Assembly (NCBI GenBank): GCA_947396885.1
Contig: OX377201.1
Location: forward strand, 63,524,983-63,588,982
Length of the DNA: 64,000 nt
DNA from: Heligmosomoides polygyrus polygyrus
Taxonomy: Eukaryota > Nematoda > Chromadorea > Rhabditida > Heligmosomidae
Reading direction: 5' to 3'
Both the position numbers and the translations under genes were made by a program. Below are positions 10,398 to 22,029 of the stretch, piece after piece (the stretch's first letter is position 1; each line of letters opens with the position of its first letter). The notes beneath the pieces were generated by a model. The model made no database searches. It was not told where the DNA came from and was given only the letters and a program-made list of their open reading frames with translations.

Positions 10398-13277
10398 TCA
10401 GAGTACAGAAGGAATGAGAATAGTACCTGATGCTAGTCGATTGGATGGAACCTTTTGTGGTCGTTTACGCTTACGCTTACGTTTACGTGGCCTACCTCGG
10501 CGCCGGCCACGAACGGTAGTTGGTATAGGAGAATTACTGATACCAGCTGGCACTTTGGCCAGGTGGTCGCACTGAACTCGCACGGGCTCTTCATTTTTAC
10601 CTAACGGTTGTATGACCGGAACAACAGTGTCTCCGTTGGTAATGTGGCATGAACCAGGCCCTATCCGGCTGTCTTTGGAACAGAAACTTTTATCTGTGTC
10701 CTTACCTGGATGGGTTTCATGCGTGTTAGCAACGGTGAGGGGAGCTATGGTTACCGTTGACTTTGAACGTGCTTTCCGAACTCTACCACGTTGCCCTTTC
10801 CGGGTAGGCGGTTCATTCCTGCTCTTATGGGTCAGCTGCCAGCCCGAGTGGTTAAATTGAATACCTACTCCCAGAGCTTGTAAAGCGTTAGTACCCAAGA
10901 GAATGAGTTGCCTATCGGCTTTCTGAATATGGAACTGAACCTTTGCCTCTTTGCCTCCCGGCTGGAGCGCCACTTGGGTATCAAGACGCATTAGAAACTT
11001 CATGCGGTTCCCGGATACATCCAAGATACTGTTATCCCTCGGCGGCCCCAGTAAGGTGACCATGGATTCCAGATCCTCTCCCTTTTCTTTCAAGGGGTAC
11101 AGGAATCCCGTGGGAATGATTGAAAGCACGGATCCCGTGTCTATCAGAGCTTTCGCTGTGGTACCCATTATCCGGATAGTACAATGGCATTGCTTGCCAA
11201 AGGGTTTTGTCGGGACACCTGGAACGGCTATCGCGGCACACCATGAATCAAGAAGCGTTGCAAGAGACTGCTTCTGGCCGCTTCTGTTTGACCTAGACGG
11301 CTCTGTCACTACCATGTTTAGTGGCCTAATGCCTCCCGGTTGTGTTGCCTGTCCATTACTGGGTCTAATAGGCTGAGGCTTGTGACGTCGTCTGTTACGT
11401 CTACGGCCATTCCGGCTTCTGTTCGACCATCCGGTTGTACTTGGTGGAGGACTACTAGTGAAGCTATCCCCTGAAGAAGCTTCATATGCCGTGGAGGGTA
11501 CACCGGCTTGCCGACGATTTCCCGTGGGTGACTGGATCGCTTCCTGGGCTATGCGTACCCGCTCGAGCCGTAAAGCTACAGTTCGGACTTCTTGAAACAC
11601 TTGGCCCTCCGGGGCTTCAAGTGCAGCGAGCATGTAGTACGAGTCCTTCCAATGGGCTAGGCACTCATACAGTTTGCTTCCAAGCTGGAAGTCCGTTGCC
11701 TGCTCCGGCACCATGCGCTTCGCAATCTGCCTCATGCGACACACAAAGTCCGCTACGGATTCGTCGTCCATAATCCGGAGATTCTTCCAGTCCATTTCGG
11801 CTTGCAGACGTTCACCTGGGGTTCGACGGGCCTCCCGGAGGAATTTCACGACCGACTGATACGAAGCATTGCGGCCAATCTCCGGCGACGTATCGATTAG
11901 GGCTCTAATCGTTCCTCCTAAGTGCGTCAACAAAATCTTCTTCCTGTCTTCGTCACTCCATAGGGTGCCCGGGTATTTCACTTCTAACCGACGAATGAAG
12001 TCGTCGAAGGATGAAGACCCATCATAAACACCTACGTCGGCTACCGACTGGGTTTTGAGCACCTCTTTTAATGCGCATAGGACATCGTCCTTCCTCGGCG
12101 AACAATTACTACAGGTACTCTTGTTGTCAGTATATGACTGGACGCTTAGATTCTCAGCGGAGTTACCCGTCGTTCGACATCGAGAAGTAGTCTCTGACAA
12201 TGTCCGCAATGACGATCCCGATCCCTGACGATGGCGGAATGTCTTGGTGGCATCTTCTCTGTCAATCGGCCGCGACCGGCTCAATCCACGGGACTGCATG
12301 GATTTCTCACATGCGTTAGGGTCCGAACTCCTTGTTTTGGTCCTGGACTTACCCGGGAGAGGGATTGGCGGCGATGCTACAGGCCTGACCGGCTCCCCAT
12401 GTTTCACTCGGTCTTGATGCCCACCCGGCTGCGTCCGCAACGTCGCTACTTGGCGCTGAAGCTGTGCGATGACCGCCTCCCTCTCTGCTATGGTAGCTAG
12501 GATATGGTCGGTATCGCAGTGCAACGCACAAGCAATGACGTCAAGGCGCAAGCCACTTTCTAACAGCGCAGGAAGTTTTTGACACAAGTCCTGGCCGGAC
12601 ATTCCCGAGATCTGCGTCATCTTTGCTCCTAACAGCGGGTCTTGGCCCGACTGAAGAAGCGCGTTCCTTGCCGCATTGGCTGCTTTTTGGATTTCCTCTA
12701 GTATGCTTCGGCGTTTGTGTTGCGAAAGGTGGCGAAAATGCGCGGTTAGCGCTCTGTCGCAAGTGGTTACCACGTTCTGGATCAAGGCTGCTGCTGAGTC
12801 CATCTCATTCGGAGCCGACTCCGGCTGCACTTGGTCTGGTACTACTCCCCAGCTCCTGTGCGCCTCTGGTGCTCGTTGAGGTATCTCTAAGCCAGCCGGC
12901 TTAAGCGCATCCTGCAGGGCTTTCTGTGCCAGCTGCACGGCTGTTTGCAGCACTTGTGAGTCCCAATTTTGGTAGCTCATATCCTGAAACATGTCCTGCT
13001 GAAGTTGTGTTCCGGTTCCTGAGGGTCGGATTGGCCCCCATGTCAAGTTTGGCGGACTTGGATTATTATTTGATTGAGTTGCGGGAGGAAGTATGGATGA
13101 TGACGAAATACTTGTCAACTCCCGACTCAGTCCGCAGGTGGAAGCAGGGTTATTTATGCCAACTGTCCTGCCTGCTTCTCCACCCGGAGAACTTAGTCGG
13201 TGTCCTTCTGCGCCGTCGCTAGGCGAACAGGCAGAAGGGCTTCTAGAAGCACTTAAACCGTGCAGGTCTACCGACAT
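10398..13277 (-). CDS. Gag-aspartic protease polyprotein, copy 2
   Basis: Second intact 959-codon frame, with the same translation as the frame at 5117-7996 over its full length. It starts in LTR 3 (13277) and runs through the right internal region. Domain order is the same: Ser/Pro N-terminus, helical region, Gag core about 400-575, arginine-rich linker, LIDTGS protease at 711-716, basic GRPRK tail. Two uninterrupted copies with no difference in the protein fit very recent activity or recombination, or an assembly duplication. Like copy 1 it lacks reverse transcriptase and integrase. Confidence 0.88.
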   Translation of the reverse strand: MSVDLHGLSASRSPSACSPSDGAEGHRLSSPGGEAGRTVGINNPASTCGLSRELTSISSSSILPPATQSNNNPSPPNLTWGPIRPSGTGTQLQQDMFQDMSYQNWDSQVLQTAVQLAQKALQDALKPAGLEIPQRAPEAHRSWGVVPDQVQPESAPNEMDSAAALIQNVVTTCDRALTAHFRHLSQHKRRSILEEIQKAANAARNALLQSGQDPLLGAKMTQISGMSGQDLCQKLPALLESGLRLDVIACALHCDTDHILATIAEREAVIAQLQRQVATLRTQPGGHQDRVKHGEPVRPVASPPIPLPGKSRTKTRSSDPNACEKSMQSRGLSRSRPIDREDATKTFRHRQGSGSSLRTLSETTSRCRTTGNSAENLSVQSYTDNKSTCSNCSPRKDDVLCALKEVLKTQSVADVGVYDGSSSFDDFIRRLEVKYPGTLWSDEDRKKILLTHLGGTIRALIDTSPEIGRNASYQSVVKFLREARRTPGERLQAEMDWKNLRIMDDESVADFVCRMRQIAKRMVPEQATDFQLGSKLYECLAHWKDSYYMLAALEAPEGQVFQEVRTVALRLERVRIAQEAIQSPTGNRRQAGVPSTAYEASSGDSFTSSPPPSTTGWSNRSRNGRRRNRRRHKPQPIRPSNGQATQPGGIRPLNMVVTEPSRSNRSGQKQSLATLLDSWCAAIAVPGVPTKPFGKQCHCTIRIMGTTAKALIDTGSVLSIIPTGFLYPLKEKGEDLESMVTLLGPPRDNSILDVSGNRMKFLMRLDTQVALQPGGKEAKVQFHIQKADRQLILLGTNALQALGVGIQFNHSGWQLTHKSRNEPPTRKGQRGRVRKARSKSTVTIAPLTVANTHETHPGKDTDKSFCSKDSRIGPGSCHITNGDTVVPVIQPLGKNEEPVRVQCDHLAKVPAGISNSPIPTTVRGRRRGRPRKRKRKRKRPQKVPSNRLASGTILIPSVL
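13023..13040 (-). other. Putative primer-binding site, unit 2
   Basis: TGGGGGCCAATCCGACCC on the minus strand immediately after the LTR 3 boundary, identical in position and sequence to unit 1. Confidence 0.5.
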
Positions 13278-15005
13278 TATGTTCTTCTTCGTTAAGCAAG
13301 CTCTTCTGAAGCTACCGGTACCTAATCCGACTTGACAACTCAGAGAAGGTCACCTAAGGTCCCCTAGTGTTTCTTTTATCTCCCCTCTAGATACCAGACG
13401 GCTGAACCGTTTGTCAGACGGTGATGACACCGTAGGTTTTATAAAGTTTATATAACAAAGTAAAAACTTCAAACACAAATGCAACGGTTCACGACAACAA
13501 CAACTTCGAATGCGAAAACGACAGCAAGGTAAAATGGTATGAGAATGAAATCAATTTATCTAAAAGATGTGAATGAGTTCAACGGGAACTAAGTAGGCTC
13601 GACCGGGTTAAATGAACTCAAGATGATCAAATGTATGCCACCAAGACTTGGTTAGTATGTGAGAATTAGCTGGGGCTCGTCCGATTGTTGAGGTTTGGAA
13701 TCCGACCGGCTGTCTCGCTCTTAACTCCCTCTAGGCTCCACTCACGCAACTAGGGCGGATGGGATAAGGGAGGAGCAGGGATAGGCCACCAGGTGGAGAC
13801 CAACTCAGTTAGGTACTTACCTAATCCTCAAGGACAAATCTCACTTAGCAGTGAGGCCGACTACCATGCAGCGGTAGCTGCGTAGCCCAAGCCCGGGGAA
13901 AATGCGGGGCGAAGAAGGTACGTGACGTACCAGTAAAAAGCCCACCTAGGAGGGTCAGGCTAAGGCAACACCACTAGGAGTCGCTAGCCGACTGCTAAAT
14001 AGTTAGACTCTCTCTACTAGATGGAGCTACGCCCGAGAAGCACCCCCTTTATTTCTCACAGGTACTAGCGCCTACTAAAATTCAGGCTGACTACACTCGT
14101 CCCGACCAGGCTAGGAGGCGGACGCGCAACTCCTGCCGAGATTCACTGGGGAGCCTACACTACGGGGGAGCCGGGTGCGAAGACCCTTAAGAGCTACCTA
14201 GACTCTTCCCCTGACTTAGTGGGTCTCCACCCAATGAATACCCCTACTGCGGAGGCTCAAGTTTTGGCCTACTACACAAAGAAGGGGAATTGGGCTAACA
14301 AGTGTTAGCCACGAATAGCCCGGAGCCGGCTGTGACGCTTATGGCTGGGCACACGGTTGGTAGGAGAGGTAATTTAATAATGTCAGCCGAAACAGTGGGA
14401 GAGGATGAGGGGACCGTGGGGAGTGGAGCACAGAAGAAATCAAGAGCTCTAAGGCTCCTGGTCGCCACGTTCAGCGAAACACTCACTCTCAGCGGAGGGG
14501 GAATATGCCTAACCCTACCGCTGCCTTATTCGGGGGGGACACCTGTTAGCGTCCCGGGGCTACGAGAGGCGAAGCTAGTGTGACGGCGCCGGGTCTAACC
14601 GACGACGCAAAACCTAGCCCGTAATGATGTGCTCGTTACACTCCGAATGTCTCCGGGTGAGATGTTGGACCCCTTTTCCCACTTGAAAACGGTTAGAGGA
14701 TAAAACGAAATGAAGAAAACGAGAAGAATGCGGCTCTCAAGGCCGGACCGGCTGCTTCGCAGCGGGGAACCAAGACTACTGTTCTGGGGACCCGGGCCGC
14801 TGCGCGTGGTCCGACGCGGTGCGGCTCCCGCGGTGTCCGATCCATGTGGATCAACCCCCTTGACCATGTTCGGACGGGCCCCGGCTATGACAGGAGGCAA
14901 GGTCCGAAGAGAGAGTACTCTGACAGAGGAGGGTGCCGACGGTAAGAGAGATATCGACACCGATCGGCCTGGGGGATCCAATGGACGCTTGACCTGGACT
15001 TGACA
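13041..15005 (-). repeat. LTR copy 3 (outer 5' LTR)
   Basis: Rightmost LTR, ending ACTTGACA at 15005 and followed by the ACAT target duplication. The flank then diverges from the sequence that follows LTR 1 and LTR 2, which fixes the boundary. Confidence 0.9.
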
Positions 15006-15009
15006 ACAT

Positions 15010-17560
15010 GCCATATATAGGTGTTTTATATTGTAACGTATTGTGCTTTGAAATGATCTTGTTTAAAGCTGTATAATTCCTAATATTAACCGAGTGGCCT
15101 CTTATGACTTTTTAGTTTCCTGGGCGAATCAAAATGTGCAACCAAACACGGTTGGATAAGCAAAATGTGTGCGACTTAGTTTTTAGTTGTTCGTTGAAAA
15201 GTTTTTCCTACAACCTCGAAGCTAAGATCTGTGAATGTGAACTTCGTGCAACGTGCAACTCATCCTTGACGATGAGAGCGAATCGAAAGTGTCAGTCACG
15301 CGCTTTAGCAGTTTTCGAGTTTAATGAAGGCCCCAGGCAAGCGTTCGCTATCAGTTAACTGCGGGAATAGAAGGGGTTCGAGAGAAGGCTTCGTTGGCCT
15401 GGGAATACTCGGCAAAGAACGAATTTGTGGTGAACATTGCAGCCGGTGCTTCCTCCGACCGGGCTACGACTGATTACCTTTTTCGAATCTTACTGACGCG
15501 TTTTCTCTAGAAAGAAGAACGCGAGCATAAATGCATCCTTACCTCCGGGGGAATGGGAATGGCCTCAGCTTCCCATGGAACTTTGAAGGGATGAACTTGA
15601 TCACGCGAAAGGGCTTGAAGCACGATTGCAGTTATATAGTCCAAAATTGCTAGAACCCCTGAGCGAGTTCTAGGCAGGCAAAGTTCATTTTATCGATTGC
15701 GGGACGAGGGCGTTGCGACGTAGTGTTGCGTAATCAGCACTACCGAGAGACCACTATGTCATGAGTTCGGTTTCCGTCAACGACGACACTTTTACAAAAT
15801 GTGTTTTGCCGTCGATGAGACGTTTAGTTCTCGTTTCCAGCATATCCTTAAGTAGGCGCGTGATATACATTGTCATATATGTGATTCGAGCTCTTTGAGC
15901 AAGGAGAGGGAAAAGGAACTTTTTTAAGTTCAACGTAAACTAGGGCAAGAAACGGATGAGCGATTCATGACCACCACGCCAAATAACTAAAATAGACATG
16001 CACAAGGCCTGGGCGAGATTGATGCTCACAATTTCACCTCCCTCCGTCAACCACATACTTTGCTATAATAAGCCGAAAAACAGAGGCCTATGCAGATTCG
16101 CAACGCCCTAAATAACATCTTTAGACGAAGTCTGGAAAAAACTTCTTCGACCTCGCTAGGCGGTACAGTACAGTTAGTGCAATTGTATTTTAATCTTAGA
16201 ATAGCAGAGCTGTTTCAGTATGAAAGGGCGTGGTATATGACAAATTTTAGTATTTGCGTAAAGAAAATCGAAAACGCACTCAAAATAGCTGTCGATGTAT
16301 CAACCCGTTTGAAGGAGGGAAGAACGGAAAAAATGACTGGGAGGAATAAACGCAGAGTGATCGTTTACGTTTTCTCTCTACCAGCTGTATCAAAGAAATT
16401 CAACAGAACAAAAACGATCTGCTGTCGATGACCGCCTGCATTTTCGCGTCGCTCTGCACAATTCATCGCCGCGATTCTTTCTCTGATACGGGAAGTATGT
16501 ACGACTTGGCTGCGCTGATAAAGCAGTCGCGATTCAGCAGCGCGTCCGTTCAGCAGTAGGCAAGGTGAATCTCATCCTGAATGTCCAGTTCTAAAAGCTT
16601 CAGGGAACCATCTTCCACGAATGCATGAACATTGTTGCCGCTTGAAAACGCGAGACCACTTATTTTTACTCAGTTCACATTTCACGTTTATTTCATGTGC
16701 AACCGCATGCACATACTAAACACCAGTGAAAAAATCATTCACAGTTATGAAAAACAAAAATAAGCGAGCATGCTAGTGCATTTTTCAAAGTAACACCAGC
16801 TGTTTATGGCGAAGAACAACCCAGCACGTAAGGAACACAGAGCGAATGCTTATAATTGAGCTCGCAAGTAGAGTTTGTGGTTGAAATATGAAGACAAACA
16901 AAGCAAAGAAAGCAGAAAGCAATACTGAAACACGAAGCCAACATTTCTAACGTAGCGATAATAGTTTCCTTATACTTGCTGGATTGTTTGTGCAGCGAAA
17001 AGCTTTGATACCCTTTCAGTCGAGGAAGGCGATAAGGAAACGGCAACCGAGGTTGTGCAGTCAATTTCGAAACACTCGGGATCATTCGTCTTCGAAAGGT
17101 GAGTTGTTCTCAAAGCTCTCAACAGTGGCCTATATGATGTACCATACCATTGTTCACTAAGTCCGTAATCCGTCGTTTAGCTCAAATAATGCGACATATG
17201 CTGGCCTGATTCCCGTTCCTTCCGCAGTTGCCACCGCCAAGATGGGGCCGCAAGACCATTGGCAACTGGAAAAACTTGACTGCAAGCTGGCGAGTTTGTC
17301 TTTTTATTTAATTTATCGGAAAAGTAGTTAGATTGCCCTTGAGTAGGGCTGCAGTAGCGCTAGGAGGCGGCCGTGATTTTCGTGCCGCGAGTTAGCTGGA
17401 AGAGTTGATAGGTGGTTCGTACAACATCTTGAAAGTAGCTTCTAATTCCGGAGTAGCGCGAAACCACTTTAATTTGTGATAAATTTCAACTGCGATTCTG
17501 CGAAGGTTCCCAAGCATTTTGCGAGTAGGAAGGAAGTTATTCGTTATTCTGTCTTACAAA
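15010..17560. other. Flank of the LTR element, no recognisable gene
   Basis: Several open frames exist (for example 16090-16431 plus, 113 codons; 16804-17085 minus, with a hydrophobic stretch), but none has recognisable motifs or plausible splice context. A short stretch near 15,570 (CAGCTTCCCATGGAACTT) recurs as its complement near 28,640, so part of this is dispersed repeat. Otherwise I see nothing supportable. Confidence 0.4.
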
Positions 17561-17569
17561 TTTTTTCAA

Positions 17570-18420
17570 AGAAATGCTGAGTAGCTGTCGCCGGTTGCTG
17601 CCCAGTAGACATTGGATCCGACGCCGATTTTCCGGATCATCGGATGATGCGGATAGGCCATTTTTCCAAGCCTCGGATCTTTGGATGATTCAGATGAGGG
17701 CGATTTCGAAAACCCCGGATCTTCGGATGATTGAGATGAGGGCAATTTCGAATATCCCGGATCTTCGAATGATTCAGAAAGCGCCATTTTCGGCCGAGCC
17801 GGATTTCGGATATCCGATTCGGATAGAACCGGATCAGTGATATAATAGGGGCACGCAACCTCTTAAAAATGGAATACATCAGTAACTACGCGTTTATTTC
17901 ATTGTCCAGTAGAAGTCACGAGCGCGCAAAGCAGCTTGTAGTGTGTCACCTTTAAGTGGTTATATGCCCTGGTAGGAAGACACATGAATGCCCAAATACA
18001 TCATTACTGGCCTAGCTCAATTCACCACTGGAGTAGAACACACCAGTGCTACGTAAAAGATGTCGGGTTTGGCTGCCTTACAAGGGGAGCCCTCCCCAGA
18101 GTTACTTTGTGCCTACAGAACAAACAAAAAAGAGCATTAAAACGCCAACGAGCCACTACCCACTGACAGTGAGTTGGCAATGCACAGTGAAGCAAAAAAA
18201 AGAATGAAACGATTACGAAACGTCTCGCAGGAAATTTCTTAAGCTCTGAAAAGTGAAGGGTCTGAAACATATGTCTGAACAAGGAGAGCGAGTCATATAG
18301 GAAGAATTATCACCCCTCAATTAGTGTAAAGAAGTGTTTATTTTTTGATAAGTCGTTAAACCCAAGGAGTTGTGGGGGGGGTCCCTGAATTTACAATGAA
18401 ATCGTACCTCACGTGTTTAG
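17570..18420 (-). repeat. Composite dispersed repeat, copy A
   Basis: From 18,420 down to 17,945 this matches, in opposite orientation, the region flanking the mariner at 23.6 and 24.9-25.0 kb (shared runs ATATGACTCGCTCTCC and TTGAGGGGTG) and the interior of the inverted repeat at 1-233. The left end carries degenerate units of about 42 bp built on GGATCTTCGGATGATTCAGA (17,640-17,790), also found at 25,100-25,290. The short open frames on both strands are by-products of these units. Confidence 0.6.
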
Positions 18421-18620
18421 AGGTCTTGTACGCTCGCGATGCCGCAGGCGGGTAGCAGCTCGGAGCGCAGTAGATAGCGACATTGCTCCATGAGGGGGAG
18501 GTCGGGAGTTCGACTTTTCTGCGCTGCTGCGTTTTTGCATTTCAACTGGTTGGTTGAGATTTGAGGAATTCTGACGTCTTTACCATTTTAGATGTTTTCT
18601 GCGCAATTTTTCCAGATGTA
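18418..18620 (+). repeat. tRNA-derived SINE-like repeat, copy 1
   Basis: A tRNA-like head (GCAGCTCGGAGCGCAGTAGA resembling an A box, then GGGAGTTCGAC resembling a B box about 45 bases on) is followed by a shared tail, TTTTTGCATTT then GGTTGAGATTTGAGGAATTC. The head recurs in reverse at 23,452-23,580. The tail recurs at 42,486-42,535 and, reversed, near 21,690-21,715. Internal pol III promoter boxes plus a common tail are the hallmark of tRNA-derived SINEs. Confidence 0.6.
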
Positions 18621-18933
18621 TGTCGTGGAGAGTAGCTTTGTTTATTACTGACCGGTTTTTTAACCAAAAGGCAATGAGAGAGCTGATCAACATAATGATG
18701 TATAAACGTGTATAACATCAGTGATAGGCAGGCACAAAGTGCATGAAACAGAAGCACTGGTCACATTACAGATAGCGTATAAAGGCTGCAGGCTCCTCAC
18801 AGTTTGCTTCCATGCATGGACCAATGACATTGGCTCCATAGACGAAATCAAATTGAAGACGTACCTATTCCTCCGAAACAAGAGTTCCACCCAAAAATGA
18901 TGTCATATGTCCACTGCTTGCTTGCCTTTCCAC

Positions 18934-21078
18934 CAGGGGTGTGCGTAATTACGATTTACGATTTACGATTTTACGATTTACGGCGATTTTGGAGGAATTT
19001 TTTACGATTTAAGATTTACGACATTTGGGGTCGTAAATCGTAAATTTTCGTAAATGTGATCTTTGATCAACAGACACTCACATCCAGCGCGCTCCAGTTT
19101 GAGCATACATAGAATAATTTTTGACAGTAGACCCTCCCGTAGGCGTTCAGAATCTGTGTGTAGAATATTTCATGGTCTTGCTTTCATCAACTTTTTGGAG
19201 TCTAGATAAGTGATACTGCAGAAAGGTGCTCGAGCAAGATAGTTCGATTCCTTGGGTGGCCCAACGAAGGTCTCCTTCAACCATTTCTGGGTAAATTATT
19301 GACAGATTTGCTTACAACGAATAAAGGACAAACATGTCTTTGAATGGTGCGGGAAAATGCATCACGAATGCTGTCAAATGTAGGAAAGTGAGTCTTGCAT
19401 GGTGCATCTCGAGTCAACGATCGCCATCTTGTGATGATTCCGTGGAAATGCGGAAATTCTTCAAGGAGCTGCGAAATGCCAGCTCTGGTACGCTCCGAAA
19501 TTTAGTTTCGATTGAAAGGCATTACTCCGCGATCATTCAAAAATTCGCTTGCATACCGTCGAAGATGTGACAGTTTAAAGAAAGCGTGCAAAAATAGTTA
19601 TTAAGCCTTTGCATAATTCATGATTCTCTGCTGCGGTTCAATGCTATGAGGCGGTTTGAGGTAGGAAACCCCACCCATTTCAATTTTTATTTTTTATCAA
19701 AGCTTCTGCGCAATACGGCTCTGGGGTCACCTTATACTGAGTGGTTATCCGTCTTGATAGGAAGTTTCGCACAACGCAAAACCTTGTGTAGGGCTGAACT
19801 ACACTGTAACCTTTTCGGGGACACTCTGTATTTATAGGTCAATATATAATAGATTGTAGTAGCACTTCTAGTACCAAAGCTTATCTAGAACATTGGAGAT
19901 TGCCATTTTTTCATTTTCTTCGTGCGCACTCTCTTTATTTTTGGTTCAGCGCGGCTAGTAGTGCCAAGTATCGTCTGGTTTTACGCTTTTTGCAACATTT
20001 GCACTTTAATTTTTATCAGGAAATCAGTTTTGACATCGAGTCACAACGAGTGGTATTTTTTTAGTTTAGAGGTGGCAAAATGTCGAAAAGATAGGATACA
20101 GTACCGGGTTCGTACGTTAGGTGTCTCCCTGAGTTACGGTAGCACGCCGCTCCCCCCCCCCCCCCCGACTACTGTAGCGTGACGGGTTGTTGAGCCCTCC
20201 TCGGACAAGGTATAGCGGATAAACAGGAACCACTATGCGCCGCGAGGCAGACTTTCTGTAATTCAAGAGTGAAGACTTTACTCGTTTTTCACCCTTCTTT
20301 CTCGTTGATATTCTAATTCTCATATGCTTTGGGAAGCTGAGTGACTCCTGCGCCTTATCCTTATAATACACTTTAACGAAGGCAATAAATTTCGTACTAA
20401 CCACATTCGCATGCAAATAAGGACTGCACTCAACTAACAAACTATGAAACAAGCAAAGGAAAATGGCCTGAGCGAAACCTATGAAACCGTCGAAGAGTAA
20501 GGAAATGTAGAAAATCAAGGAGGGCGGCATGTGGTCGGACCCTCAACTTGCACAAAAGAAATGAGAAAATGCGAGTTCTGCTCAACTTGCCTAATTTCGT
20601 AGTGAAATCTCGTCCGAAGCGGGCGCGGAACCCGGTCAGCCTGCAGTAATCGAGCGCGTCGCTTCGCCTCCTACAGTAGTGGAAGGTACCTAACGTAACG
20701 CACCTTATGTCGAATCTCAGGACAAAAATTTGAAGCTACATGCTATAGAACCTCTTTGTGATGAGCTAAACATTTTATGTGGTCGCTTGTGATTTTCTAA
20801 TTCACAAGGTTAACCAATAAGCAAGAATTTTCTTCACTGAAAGCCATGATTCAATTTATATACTGAAAAGGGGCGATGGTGTTTGTTTGGTACGAAGCAC
20901 AAAAATAACGCCTCTTGCAAACATGGTGGCGTAATGCAGAGACCGTTTTCTCTGAGACCAACTTTGAAGCTCTAGTCTAGTTACGATTTACGGTTTACGA
21001 TTTACGATTTACGGCTGTTTTGTCGTAATTACGATGTACGATTTACGAAGTTTCGGATTTCATTTACGCACGCCCCTG
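18934..21078. mobile_element. Non-autonomous hAT-like element (2145 bp) with 8-bp target duplication
   Basis: The ends are CAGGGGTGTGCGTAA and its imperfect complement TTACGCACGCCCCTG. They are flanked by a perfect 8-bp duplication CTTTCCAC (18,926-18,933 and 21,079-21,086). An 8-bp duplication and a CAGGG start are characteristic of the hAT superfamily. Both subterminal regions carry runs of TTACGATTTACG (18,947-19,060; 20,981-21,055), probably transposase-binding sites. The interior has no recognisable transposase (no BED finger or dimerisation motif in any frame) and holds a 15-C tract at 20,152-20,166. A sister element with the same first 12 bases lies at 62,583. Confidence 0.85.
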
Positions 21079-21086
21079 CTTTCCAC

Positions 21087-21865
21087 GTCTATCAGTTCAT
21101 CTTGCGGATCCCAACCCTCTTCTTGTTTTCCACCACTTCCAGCTGTTCGTCTTCGTCAATTTCAAGTTGACGTGCTTGGAAGTCCTTAAGCATGCTGGCC
21201 ATCCGTTCGGTCAGCTTAATTTCTTCCCTCGAAAGTTTCTTGTCTAAAGGTGAGCCACCCTTCAGCGTGAGCAGGTGGATCACCACTCGAGCATCGGCGG
21301 AAATTGTTGGTGTTAGGTTCTGGAAAACCAGCGGACCTCTGATTTCCAGGTGACAGGCAAAGATGAGTGAAAGATTGTATCGATGGCCGTTTAAGTCAAT
21401 TTTCGAAATCCACAGACTTTCCTTCACATCTCAACCATCTGTGACGTCACATCCTGGTCTCTTTTGAGAAGCAAGACGGTTTTACCCGAGGTCATTGGTC
21501 GATGTAGGACAGCAAACTGTGAGGAACCTGTAGCTTTTATATGCTGCCCGTGTTGTGCCCAGAGCTGCTTCAAGCACTTTGACCTGTGTATCATTGGTGC
21601 TGAACATTTATACATCATCATGTTGAATACCATACCATGCAGCTGGAAAGTGCGCAGAAAACTTCTGAAAATGATATAGACGTCAGAATAAAAAATAAAT
21701 TCCTCAAATCTCAACCAATCCCCCATATATAAAAGAGGAAGGGTTTTTTGTCCGATGTTAGCCACCCGCAATTCGTACACTGGCCAGCCGGCCGGTTTAA
21801 TCACCCAAGTTTGCGGTGCGGTTGCCAGTTGTCCAAACGAAGACGCTTGACAGTTGTCCACCAAT
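21087..21865 (-). other. Open region of uncertain coding status
   Basis: Two adjoining minus-strand frames (146 codons ending at 21,424; about 111 codons ending with TGA at 21,092-21,094) look long. The second has no ATG at its start. The first contains a segment (21,640-21,715) homologous to the SINE tail at 18,549-18,620. I do not recognise either product. The C-terminal frame is rich in charged residues. It could be an exon with the hAT-like element inserted just after the stop, but repeat content makes this doubtful. Confidence 0.2.
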
Positions 21866-22014
21866 GTTGTTTACCATCGCCTGCCATCGACTGCCTGACG
21901 TAGCGTGATTTCGAAAGAGGTCTCTTCCCAACCACCACTGTTGTTTACCATCGACTACCATCGACTGCCTGACGTAGGGTGATTTCGAAAGAGGTCTCTT
22001 CCCAATACGTGTCT
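21866..22014. repeat. Two-copy tandem repeat, period about 74 bp
   Basis: Units beginning GTTGTTTACCATCG start at 21,866 and 21,940, each ending with GGTCTCTTCCCAA. The copies differ at a few positions. Confidence 0.75.
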
Positions 22015-22029
22015 AGTGGTCATACCTCA

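Larger units (their letters stand above)
2479..15005 (-). mobile_element. Tandem LTR retrotransposon locus (3 LTRs, 2 internals), gag-protease only
   Basis: The order is LTR (2479-4443), internal (4444-7759), LTR (7760-9724), internal (9725-13040), LTR (13041-15005). Every recognisable feature repeats at an offset of exactly 5281 bp. The ends are TGTCAAGT and ACTTGACA, flanked by ACAT on both sides (2475-2478 and 15006-15009), a 4-bp target duplication that could be read as 5 bp (AACAT). Both outer LTR ends are intact, so the whole tandem sits in one insertion site. Primer-site, polypurine tract and gag orientation all place it on the minus strand. No reverse transcriptase, RNase H or integrase is present, so mobility would need enzymes in trans. 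All translations are identical between copies, which means either a very recent event or an assembly duplication. The superfamily (Ty3 or BEL) is not decided by the sequence. Confidence 0.88.

Noticed and set aside
21424..21864. 146-codon minus-strand gene
   Set aside because: A middle segment is homologous to the SINE tail at 18.55 kb, so the open frame is at least partly repeat-derived.
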